Below, one piece after another: positions 10,101-16,374 of a DNA stretch of 20,921 bases. How positions within the stretch are numbered: the stretch's first letter is position 1; each line of letters opens with the position of its first letter. The DNA comes from Planctomycetota bacterium. GTDB lineage: Bacteria; Planctomycetota; PUPC01; JACPCR01. A program made the position numbers and the translations under genes. The notes under the pieces are model-generated. The model ran no database searches and had not been told where the DNA came from. It saw only the letters and a program-made list of their open reading frames with translations. The stretch is from the NCBI GenBank assembly GCA_030740295.1, contig JASLXP010000092.1:1-20921 (forward strand), given 5' to 3'.

Positions 10101-10168
10101 TCTCGTCGCCCATGAGGGGAGCTCCGCAGGTGCTGGTGGAACTGCCGCAGACTGACGGGGAGAGATGA
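7103..10168 (+). CDS. Exo-rhamnogalacturonan-lyase-like protein (PcRGLX/PL26-like architecture)
   Basis: From the ATG at 7103 the product is 1021 aa; a GTG at 7064 would add 13 residues with no domain character. No signal peptide is visible with either start. Residues about 166-250 look like a fibronectin-III domain (QAIVTWLTNRPAAGTL, AGAEYDFEIRLKD). From about residue 279 the segment SVGVPFPQGALG, followed by GKWSDESLRWVLADF, resembles the YetA-like/PcRGLX N-terminal beta-sandwich of exo-rhamnogalacturonan lyases. The C-terminal third (about 660-1000) is a helical alpha/alpha-barrel with many aromatic and His residues (TYNWGNMEYDTPWCF, AHCVGHVGGYY, NGHWSISHTW, NCRNCGWHLIHL). In this family the lyase removes unsaturated disaccharides from rhamnogalacturonan I; the substrate here is inferred only, and the neighbouring sulfatases suggest a sulfated glycan. 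Its TGA abuts the sulfatase start, so the two are probably translationally coupled. Confidence 0.85.
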   Translation: MPSEPSTPAALIVSGDARIADLLDRDDSVVLPAYSCRLDGFVNDTFTEYANPSVYRPASVCKAQLVSSLTDRTYVEGNYYFGFTMYATAGCDEKLEMWFGHRKVSVASSHDPDNRVHMFFAPEKLHFRSGQPIRLVTNETSGPCRIENVVLLSRRPKPSPVRLEIQSPEVEVRMADGKPQAIVTWLTNRPAAGTLTCSKGSKKKRIKITEPLSAHEVVLDGLEAGAEYDFEIRLKDRTGKLDAENRGSFKTDVPAPRSKSRLSEAPILLRRAGAVPWPVSVGVPFPQGALGSLNDMSLAEQNGSPIPAQTRVLGKWSDESLRWVLADFISDGTGDYRVKFGRDVEAVEANSPIQVSSKKAGITVDTGPIKIEFPRDRSVLPGIVWLRDADGDLQQVSANTSSPAVTLIDSQGVAYISGKPDELQVEESGSERVCVKLKVPHFSRKGKKLFVSTFRVHLFRGSPLIRVLHTFENDCAEDEFTHIREMSLRADFKTGKGSEFRLGKRKAGGSSAFSVVQTHDNRYAFRRGNRVVAKGRRFEGGADISGEHAGVSLAVRDFWQNYPKGISLDAEGMNIQVCPRVKKGDYPKGGEEEDRLYYHILDGTYKLKRGVSRTHEMWFHIRPGGEPAPAHFNKCVQRPPLYSVSLETFNQSQAVTRLPSKANSPFPPYEEWVEAARTAYAEDRKESRAYGMLNFGDWFGERTYNWGNMEYDTPWCFLQEYLRGGHPDFFTWAEEAAWHLVDVDTPHCAAERQTEGGQYAHCVGHVGGYYPDGYRERAIFNGHWSISHTWVEGLFLYHLLTGDARALEGAMKTSQLLLGSSLNDYNFTNCRNCGWHLIHLSAAYRATGRRVFLNAARIIVERVLERQRESGGWDRLMVPGHCFCLPPRHRGNAGFMVGILMVGLKRFYEATGDPRVADSIVQAADYCIDTMWVPERSSFRYTCCPESSVGGSADMRILKGVATAYQFTGKKRFKDVLLAGVQSSMGGYRPRAHRGIGKGISSPMRGAPQVLVELPQTDGER

Positions 10169-11533
10169 GTGTCCAGGCCTAATGTCCTCTGGCTTTTTGC
10201 GGATCAGCATCGCTACGACGCGCTCTCATGCAGCGGCAATCCGGACGTGAGCACTCCCAATATCGATCGCCTGGCGGAAGAGGGTGTGCGCTGCACGAAC
10301 GCCTACAGCCACTGTCCGGTCTGCATTCCCTTTCGGGCCGGCCTGATGACCGGCCAGTACGCGACCACGTGCGGTGTGCCGCGCCACGGAGATTTTCTGC
10401 ATCCGCATCGTCGGACCATCGCGCATGCGTTTCGGGAAGCGGGGTATCGGACTTCATACGTAGGCAAATGGCATCTTGCGGGGGAGCACGGCACGAACAT
10501 GGTTTCCGACAGGGGCTGGGCGGGGGAAGACTTCTGGGTGCATCCAGACCTGCGCGGCGGGTTCCAGGACTGGTATGGCTTCAACCTCTCCAACAATTTC
10601 TATCGCACTTTCTACAGCCACGGTGAACAGGTGAAGCCGTTCGAGGTCGAGGGATACCAGACAGATGGACTGACGGATCTGTCACTCAGATACCTGTCCG
10701 AATACGAATCAGGCCAACCTTGGTTTCACGTGTTGAGCGTGGAAGCTCCTCACCCGGGCGCAGGCGGCGACCCAAAATTTCCCGGCCATCCGGTGCCGGA
10801 AAAATACGAGGAGATGTTTGATCCGGCATCCATAGAGCTGCGCGCCAATGTGCCGAAAGAAGTGGAAGACCGCGCACGCCAGAAGCTCTGCGGATACTAC
10901 GCGATGATCGCAAACCTGGACGACAATATCGGCCGCGTGCTCAAGTGGCTCGATGGCAGCGGGCAGGCGGAGAACACACTCGTCGTCTTCTTTTCCGATC
11001 ACGGGGACATGATGGGCAGCCAGGGCCGCATGAACAAAGAAGTCCCTTACGAAGAGTCGATCCACGTTCCGCTCATCGCTCGCCTGCCGTCGGCATTACC
11101 GGCTGGGCGGGTGTACGACGGGATCGTCAGCGGAATCGACATCTACCCGACCTGTGCGGGCATCTGTCATGTGCAGGCTGATGGAGACATTCAAGGGCTT
11201 GACTTATCCGGGTCGCTGGATGGCACCGGCGGCAACGAACGTGCTGAAGCTCTGGTGCAGTGGGCTGGCCAGTCGCTGTTCGGATTCGGCGATCATCCTT
11301 ATCGGGCCATTCGAACTTCCAGGCACACCTACACGGTCGGTCGAGATCCGGAGTTTTGTCTCCTTTTCGATCACGATTCCGATCCGTTCGAGATGAACAA
11401 TCTCTTTGGAGATCCGGCCTCCGTTGAAGTACAGAAGACGCTTCATGCCCGGCTGCGGCGAGCTATCCTTCATGCGGGCGAACCGATACCGGCATTTATC
11501 GATCCGGTGGAATCAGAGCCAGGAGTTGAGTAG
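10169..11533 (+). CDS. S1 family sulfatase without signal peptide, coupled to the lyase-like gene
   Basis: A 454-aa alkaline-phosphatase-fold sulfatase. It starts MSRPNVLWLFADQHR, directly with the first beta-strand and metal-binding D11/Q12, so no export signal is present and a cytoplasmic location is likely. The formylglycine motif is C52-I-P-F-R56 followed by AGLMTG. GKWHL and FFSDHGDMMG (from about 275), the latter followed by a Lys, complete the usual active site. The C-terminal LFDHDSDPFEMNNL is the standard S1 tail strand. The start is GTG, immediately after the TGA of the upstream lyase-like gene, with GGGGAG as ribosome-binding site. It presumably hydrolyses a sulfate ester on the same oligosaccharide the lyase-like protein acts on. 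Activation needs a formylglycine-generating enzyme or anSME, not present in the window. Confidence 0.93.
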   Translation: MSRPNVLWLFADQHRYDALSCSGNPDVSTPNIDRLAEEGVRCTNAYSHCPVCIPFRAGLMTGQYATTCGVPRHGDFLHPHRRTIAHAFREAGYRTSYVGKWHLAGEHGTNMVSDRGWAGEDFWVHPDLRGGFQDWYGFNLSNNFYRTFYSHGEQVKPFEVEGYQTDGLTDLSLRYLSEYESGQPWFHVLSVEAPHPGAGGDPKFPGHPVPEKYEEMFDPASIELRANVPKEVEDRARQKLCGYYAMIANLDDNIGRVLKWLDGSGQAENTLVVFFSDHGDMMGSQGRMNKEVPYEESIHVPLIARLPSALPAGRVYDGIVSGIDIYPTCAGICHVQADGDIQGLDLSGSLDGTGGNERAEALVQWAGQSLFGFGDHPYRAIRTSRHTYTVGRDPEFCLLFDHDSDPFEMNNLFGDPASVEVQKTLHARLRRAILHAGEPIPAFIDPVESEPGVE

Positions 11534-11587
11534 GCCAACTCTATCCAGGCGTCGTCGAACAACGCTCTGATTGCGGTCCCATCGTCA

Positions 11588-11603
11588 GCCGCCAGGAGGC
11601 GGC
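11588..11603. terminator. Perfect GC hairpin between convergent genes
   Basis: gccgcc and ggcggc form a perfect 6-bp stem with the loop agga. It lies in the 73-bp gap between the convergent sulfatase (stop 11533) and amidohydrolase (stop 11607) genes. No T-tract follows on either strand, so termination is only a possibility suggested by position. Confidence 0.35.
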
Positions 11604-11606
11604 AAG

Positions 11607-12464
11607 CTAATCGGGATATAGCTCCGGCTTGAATTTCCTGGCGTAAAAACGGGTCGCCTTTCCGGGGTCGATGTCGGCGATCAGAACGTCCTCTTTTCCG
11701 TAGGGGACAAAACCCATAAGGTGCCCGCGAGGGTCGATGAGACTGGTGGCGGAGTTCTGGTATTTCATCGCGGGGTTAACGCTCGCAAAATAAACGGAGT
11801 TTTCCTGGGCTCGGCAGACCATGGCCTTCTCGTAATAAGCATCCCCCCACCGCTTCAGAGAAGCGCCGCGAACCTGTTTGCCACCCCGGGTCCGCTCGAA
11901 GTGGGTCAGCGCACTCGGGCCACTGGGGAATTCCTCTTTCGTTTCATCGCTGCCTGTCCACTGCGGCTGAAAAATAATCCTTGCGCCCCGCAATGCGGCC
12001 CAGCGTGCAGTCTCGGGGTATCGAAACCCTTCGTGACAGATAACAATGCCAAAGACAGTACCCTGGAGGCGAAACACTCTGCGCATGCCATCCGGCACGT
12101 AGTATTTGTCTTCGGCATTGGGCGTGATCTGATTCTTTGTCTGATACCCGATCAGTCGACCGGAACGCGAAATGACCAGGGCGCGATTCTCCAACCCGAG
12201 CTCGCTGATCCACTCAATGCCAACAATCGCCGCGACACCGTTTGCTCGACAGGTGCCTCGGATTTCGCGGAGGGCTTCATCGATCGATTCCTGGTTCGGG
12301 GGAGGCAAAGAGTCAACCACGCCACGGAGCCCGGGCAGATAGGTCTCCGGGAAACAGACGATGTCAACTTTCTGCCGGCGAGCATCTTTTAAAACACAGG
12401 TGATCTTCTCGACTCCATGCGAGATGGAGTTAGCGACTTTTAAAGCGGCAAGCGCGAGACGCAT
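11607..12464 (-). CDS. Carbon-nitrogen hydrolase (nitrilase superfamily amidohydrolase)
   Basis: A 285-aa protein with the nitrilase-superfamily Glu-Lys-Cys triad visible: E40 in CFPETYLPG, K110 in GYQTKNQ, and C143 in GIVICHEGFRYPE. Length and alpha-beta-beta-alpha order fit a single-domain cytoplasmic C-N hydrolase. Members hydrolyse amides, carbamoyl groups or nitriles; the substrate cannot be read from sequence. An AAAGGA Shine-Dalgarno site sits about 6 nt before the ATG. It is on the same strand as, and 180 bp downstream of, the sulfatase ending at 12645, so it may be expressed with that run or separately. Placement in a sulfated-glycan locus suggests an N-acyl or amide group on the substrate, but this is weak inference. 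Confidence 0.92.
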   Translation of the reverse strand: MRLALAALKVANSISHGVEKITCVLKDARRQKVDIVCFPETYLPGLRGVVDSLPPPNQESIDEALREIRGTCRANGVAAIVGIEWISELGLENRALVISRSGRLIGYQTKNQITPNAEDKYYVPDGMRRVFRLQGTVFGIVICHEGFRYPETARWAALRGARIIFQPQWTGSDETKEEFPSGPSALTHFERTRGGKQVRGASLKRWGDAYYEKAMVCRAQENSVYFASVNPAMKYQNSATSLIDPRGHLMGFVPYGKEDVLIADIDPGKATRFYARKFKPELYPD

Positions 12465-12625
12465 GAGATTCCTTTCGATTCTTGAAGAGTTGTTCTACCT
12501 GAGCGGATCGTTTCTGTTCATCATATCAGACTGGTCAGTTTGTTTACGTCCACAGATTGTATGGGCGCAATGCCTTCGGCATAAGAAAGATCAGTGCAAG
12601 GCCCAGGCTGACGCCCTGTCCCTGT

Positions 12626-12639
12626 TCGAACATGTTCGA
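12626..12639. promoter_or_regulatory. 14-bp perfect palindrome upstream of the C-N hydrolase gene
   Basis: TCGAACATGTTCGA is a perfect inverted repeat in the 180-bp gap between the sulfatase stop (12645) and the amidohydrolase start (12464). It could be an operator for the amidohydrolase or an mRNA hairpin. The Bacillus-type LexA box has GAAC and GTTC separated by 4 nt; here the gap is 2 nt, so it is not a LexA match. Confidence 0.3.
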
Positions 12640-12644
12640 CGTTT

Positions 12645-13973
12645 TCAATTCTTCTTTGTCTTATCAGGCTCTTCCGGCACGTCCGGCTGCGGCGTGGCTT
12701 TGGCAACATCTTTCTTCCAGGCTTCGAGTGCCTGGGACATTTTTGCCACTCGCTCCGGGTGCTCTGTGGAGATGTCTTTCTCCTCGCTGATATCTTCCGC
12801 CACATTGAACAGCAATGGTGACTGGCTGGGATTGCCGCGCATTTTGGTGATGAGCTTCCAGGGGCCGTCCCGCATGGCGATGCCGTTCCAGAAAAGCTGG
12901 CGTTGTCCAAGGCCCTCTCCCTCCAACATTAATGGGGAAAGGCTCACGCCGTCGAGTTTGAGATTTTCCGGCACTTTAACTCCGGCAAGATCGAGCATCG
13001 TCGGCATGACATCAAGGGTGATGGCGAGGTCATGAGAAACCGTGCCTGGTTTGATCTTCCCAGGCCACCAGGCGATTGAGGGCACGCGATGGCCGCCTTC
13101 CCAGACGCTGCCCTTGCGGCCCCGCAGGGGAGTGTTCTTGCAGTGCTTCGCGCCGCCGTTGTCTGAGAAAAACATCACGAGCGTCCGTTCAGCGAGACCT
13201 GTCTCGTTGAGCTTGTCGAGGATGGCACCAATGTTTTTGTCGAGTGCTTTCATCATCTCCTTGACCGTTTCTGCCTGCGGCCGATCAGTCCGGTCCCTGT
13301 TGGGGCCTCGCACTGGAGGATCGTTGGGGCCCTGGATAGGCGAATGAACCGCGCCGTGCGGAACGTAAAGGCAGAACGGTTTTTCCTTGTTTTCTTCAAT
13401 GAATTTGACCGAATGCTTCGTCAGCAGGTGAGTGAGGTAGCCCTCTTCCTTTATCTGTTCCTTTCCTTCCCACCAGTCGTAGGTGGTCATGCGGTCGTAG
13501 TGAGAGATGTAATCGATGTTGCCGCTGACGAACCCGCGGAAGCGGCCGAATCCCTGGCTTGTCGGGTTGTATTTAATATCGTACCCAAGATGCCATTTGC
13601 CGAACATGGCGGTGGTGTAGCCGGCCTCTTTCAGGAGCTCTGCAAAAGTGATCTCGCTGAGTTGAAGCCCGACATGATGAGCCCGTTTTTTCGGGTCTGC
13701 GTTGATGACCCCCGGCACGCCCGCTCGCTGCTGGTAGCGGCCAGTGAGCAGACCGGCCCGGGTGGGACTGCACACGACGCCGCTGGAGTGAAAGTCAGTA
13801 AACTTCAATCCTTCCGCGGCCATGCGATCCATCTGCGGCGTTTTGATCCATCCGTCATAGACACTCGAATCCCCGTAACCCATGTCGTCTGCCATGATGA
13901 TGACAAAGTTGGGACGGTCTTCCGCGAAGGTGAAGGACGTCAGGACCAGAAAAAAGGTGGGCAACAGTTTCAT
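12645..13973 (-). CDS. Exported arylsulfatase A-like S1 sulfatase
   Basis: The ATG at 13973 (442 aa) is chosen because it begins a clean signal peptide (MKLLPTFFLVLTSFTFA, then EDRPN). The frame remains open 32 codons further but overlaps the upstream gene. Metal-binding D29/D30 lie in IIMADDMGYGD. The formylglycine motif is C68-S-P-T-R72 followed by AGLLTGRY. MFGKWHLGYD supplies the Lys-His pair and FFSDNGGAKH another metal-binding segment. LRGRKGSVWEGGHRVP is typical of arylsulfatase A and N-acetylgalactosamine-6-sulfatase relatives. The C-terminus (PEEPDKTKKN) is charged. It lies 7 bp after the stop of the preceding sulfatase and is the last gene of a tight three-gene run. It is likely periplasmic or secreted; the exact sulfate position is unknown. 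Confidence 0.93.
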   Translation of the reverse strand: MKLLPTFFLVLTSFTFAEDRPNFVIIMADDMGYGDSSVYDGWIKTPQMDRMAAEGLKFTDFHSSGVVCSPTRAGLLTGRYQQRAGVPGVINADPKKRAHHVGLQLSEITFAELLKEAGYTTAMFGKWHLGYDIKYNPTSQGFGRFRGFVSGNIDYISHYDRMTTYDWWEGKEQIKEEGYLTHLLTKHSVKFIEENKEKPFCLYVPHGAVHSPIQGPNDPPVRGPNRDRTDRPQAETVKEMMKALDKNIGAILDKLNETGLAERTLVMFFSDNGGAKHCKNTPLRGRKGSVWEGGHRVPSIAWWPGKIKPGTVSHDLAITLDVMPTMLDLAGVKVPENLKLDGVSLSPLMLEGEGLGQRQLFWNGIAMRDGPWKLITKMRGNPSQSPLLFNVAEDISEEKDISTEHPERVAKMSQALEAWKKDVAKATPQPDVPEEPDKTKKN

Positions 13974-13980
13974 GTGAATC

Positions 13981-15402
13981 TCATTTCTTCTTTGGCTTTG
14001 GTTTCTTCTTTCGTCCTCCCCGGCCCAGGTACTGGCCTCGTGCAAGTACTTCTTCACCACCCACGACACGCGGGTCCTGGGCGCCTTTCAGAACGCTCAT
14101 CAGACGATCGGCTAGTTCTTTCTTGACCTGGGCATACTCAGGATTGCCGGCAACGTTCGTCAACTGGTAAGGATCATTCTTTACGACGTAAAGCTCTTCT
14201 GCGGGACGCTTGCCGAAACAGAGCTCGAACTGTTTCTTCATCTCAGGGGTTTCGCGCCCGCCAAGGATGACGCTTTTCGTCGGCCCGCCGTCGCAATCCC
14301 GAAACGATTTTTCCGGACCGCCGACCGGCCACCTATCCGGAAAGAAATTGCGGATGTAGAGGTAATCATGCGTGCGAATGGAACGCATCGGGTAGCCATC
14401 CTCGGGCGCGGGATGGGCGGGTGTGTGGCGTTCGCGGCCGCAGATTACCGCGCCCCGTTCTTCATCGACGCGGCCGGATTTATCAGACACCAGGACGTTC
14501 ATGAGGCTGCGTCCGGTCATCACTTCAGGGATCTTCACTCCGGCCGATTCAAGAAAGGTGGGAGCGATGTCAGTCATGCTGACAAAGTCATCCACAACGC
14601 GGCCGGGCTTCACCTTCGCGGGCCATTGGATGGCCAGCGGCACGCGTGCGCCGTGGTCGTAGAGGTTGCACTTGCCCCGTGGGAACGGCCATCCGTGGTC
14701 GCCGGTCATGACGACCAGGGTGTTTTCTGAGAGCCCTTTATCCTCGAGCAGTTTCAGAATGCTGCCGATGTAGGTGTCGAATCGATTCACCTCGAAGTAG
14801 TAATCGTTGATATCCGCCCGCACCTTTGGTGTGTCAGGAAAGAACGGCGGAACAAGCGTGCCCGCTTCATTGCGCATTTCACCACCTGCGCCCTGCTTGT
14901 AGCCTCGATGCGGATCGGAGCTGCCGGCCCAGTAACAGAAGGGCTTGTCCGCAGGTTTTTCAATGATGAACGTCTCAAAGTTTCTGTAGCGCTTCACGAG
15001 CGGATCTTTGCCACCCCAGCTTTTGCCCGGCCGGCCCGGCCCCCAGCCTTTGGGCTTATAGCCGACAAAGTAACCAGCGTCTTTCAGGAGACGCGGGTAG
15101 GCCGGGTAGGCTGGAAACGCGCTCCACAGATTTGCGCCCTCCTTCAGACGAAAGAAGTGCTGCCCTGAAAGTATCGCGTTTCTGGATGGGGTGCAGGAGG
15201 GTGAAGAGATGTAGCCGTGGTTGAACAGAATCCCCTTCCGGGCGATCGAGTCGAAGGCCGGCGTCCGTACGACTTTGTCGCCGTACGCGCCCGCGTGCGG
15301 CCATCCCCAGTCGTCAGCGATGGCGAAGATGATGTTGGGCCGATCCTCGGCCTGGACAGGGTGAATCAGAAGACAGAGAAAAAACAGAGCGATGTATCTC
15401 AT
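13981..15402 (-). CDS. Exported S1 sulfatase with divergent Lys-His motif and lysine-rich tail
   Basis: A 473-aa protein with a signal peptide (MRYIALFFLCLLIHPVQA, then EDRPN). Metal-binding D30/D31 are in IADDWGWPH. The formylglycine motif is C70-T-P-S-R74 followed by NAILSGQ. Where most S1 sulfatases have GKWH, this protein has GYKPKGWGPG, so the usual Lys-His pair is rearranged. SSDPHRGY and MTGDHGWPFPRGKCNLYDHG are recognisable and resemble heparan N-sulfatase (SGSH) relatives. LYVVKNDPYQLTNVAGNPEY is the usual C-terminal strand. The last 14 residues are almost entirely basic (GGRKKKPKPKKK). It starts 3 bp after the aldo/keto reductase stop and is followed 7 bp later by another sulfatase, so it is the middle gene of an operon-like run. 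Confidence 0.92.
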   Translation of the reverse strand: MRYIALFFLCLLIHPVQAEDRPNIIFAIADDWGWPHAGAYGDKVVRTPAFDSIARKGILFNHGYISSPSCTPSRNAILSGQHFFRLKEGANLWSAFPAYPAYPRLLKDAGYFVGYKPKGWGPGRPGKSWGGKDPLVKRYRNFETFIIEKPADKPFCYWAGSSDPHRGYKQGAGGEMRNEAGTLVPPFFPDTPKVRADINDYYFEVNRFDTYIGSILKLLEDKGLSENTLVVMTGDHGWPFPRGKCNLYDHGARVPLAIQWPAKVKPGRVVDDFVSMTDIAPTFLESAGVKIPEVMTGRSLMNVLVSDKSGRVDEERGAVICGRERHTPAHPAPEDGYPMRSIRTHDYLYIRNFFPDRWPVGGPEKSFRDCDGGPTKSVILGGRETPEMKKQFELCFGKRPAEELYVVKNDPYQLTNVAGNPEYAQVKKELADRLMSVLKGAQDPRVVGGEEVLARGQYLGRGGRKKKPKPKKK

Positions 15403-15405
15403 AGA

Positions 15406-16290
15406 TCAGAGTGCGTTAAGTTGTGAAACGATAGATTCAGCAAGTGGCCCCATATCGGACGCGGAGGCAATCTCTTCAAGTTCGGTGACGGACGCGGGCC
15501 CTCCACACACTGTGGAGACGCGGGCATCAGCGAGCAGGTATTGATAGCAGTTCTGCACGGTTGAGCCCGCTTGTGGGCCGAGAATCTTCAATGCTTGCTC
15601 AGTGCGTTCCCGTTCGTCAGCTTCCATTCGACCCAGCCCTTCCTGTCGCCTCGGACCATCGGTATAGGTACAGCCGGCAAGCGGGGTGGCGATCACGATT
15701 CCCATCTGCCGGGAATGGGCAGCGGGTATCACCTGTTCAGCAGAGAGCTGATTACCGGGATGGTAATCGCGGTAAACGAGAACAGTGTCGAATTCCCCGG
15801 TTTCGGCCAGCCTGGCCAGAAGTGGTATCGCGCGGCTGGTGATCCCGATTCGTTCGCACATCCCCTGCTTCTGCGCAATGCGAAGGCCCTCAAGCGCTCC
15901 GCCTTCTGACATGATGCTTTCCCAGCCCGCAAGGTTCACTTCGTGGATCTGAACCAGCGATAACCTCGAAATCCGTAAACGCTCCAGGCTTCGCTCGATG
16001 CTGCGGAGCACTGTTCCTGATCTGTAGTCGAATGGGTCGGGATCGAAACCGGCCTTGGTGGCGATAATGAAGTCATCATGCAGGCCCACCAATGCCTCTC
16101 CAAGCAGAATCTCGCTGTTGCCGTACAGCGGCGCGGTATCGATGTAGTTGATACCGAGCTCTTTGGCGCGGCGAACGATCCCGTTCGCGTTTTCCTGTTC
16201 GCTCTCTGGATTGCTGCCCTTGAGATAGGCGCCCCCGAGGCTGACTTCGCTGACTTCCCAGCCGGTTCTTCCGAAGGTTCGATAGTTCAT
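15406..16290 (-). CDS. Aldo/keto reductase (aldose-dehydrogenase-like)
   Basis: The ATG at 16290 gives 294 aa starting MNYRTFGRTGWEVSEVSLGG, the canonical AKR start; a TTG at 16299 would add only three residues. The catalytic tetrad is visible: D51 and Y56 (YIDTAPLYG), K79 (IIATKAGF) and H116 (LVQIHEVN). The order of strands and the ALKILGPQAG/NCYQYLLAD region resemble NAD(P)-dependent aldose dehydrogenases such as L-fucose or D-threo-aldose 1-dehydrogenase; that substrate class is inferred from general resemblance only. Cytoplasmic. It is the first gene of a tight minus-strand run with two sulfatases, and divergent from a third 84 bp away. This suggests it processes a sugar freed by the sulfatase-dependent pathway. 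No clear Shine-Dalgarno site is seen. Confidence 0.9.
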   Translation of the reverse strand: MNYRTFGRTGWEVSEVSLGGAYLKGSNPESEQENANGIVRRAKELGINYIDTAPLYGNSEILLGEALVGLHDDFIIATKAGFDPDPFDYRSGTVLRSIERSLERLRISRLSLVQIHEVNLAGWESIMSEGGALEGLRIAQKQGMCERIGITSRAIPLLARLAETGEFDTVLVYRDYHPGNQLSAEQVIPAAHSRQMGIVIATPLAGCTYTDGPRRQEGLGRMEADERERTEQALKILGPQAGSTVQNCYQYLLADARVSTVCGGPASVTELEEIASASDMGPLAESIVSQLNAL

Positions 16291-16374
16291 CGTGTTCAAT
16301 AAGAGGAATTCAGCGCCTATGATGGAGACAGGTCATCCGGCCTCGAAACATATCCATCCGAAGAGGTTTCACCA
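16291..16374. promoter_or_regulatory. Divergent intergenic region, probable back-to-back promoters
   Basis: This 84-bp gap separates the minus-strand AKR-sulfatase-sulfatase run from the plus-strand heparan-N-sulfatase-like gene and should hold both promoters. An AAGAGG site about 8 nt before the ATG at 16375 is a plausible ribosome-binding site. I see no convincing -35/-10 pair or operator palindrome. Confidence 0.4.

Noticed and set aside
12627..12638. Palindrome considered as a LexA/SOS box
   Set aside because: The half-sites GAAC and GTTC are 2 bp apart instead of the 4 bp in the Bacillus-type box, and the neighbouring genes have no SOS role.
12361..13035. Plus-strand 224-aa open frame
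   Set aside because: Spans parts of two opposite-strand genes and the gap between them; no domain and no ribosome-binding site.
13344..14126. Plus-strand 260-aa open frame
   Set aside because: Covers two sulfatase genes on the other strand that carry intact active-site motifs; shadow frame.
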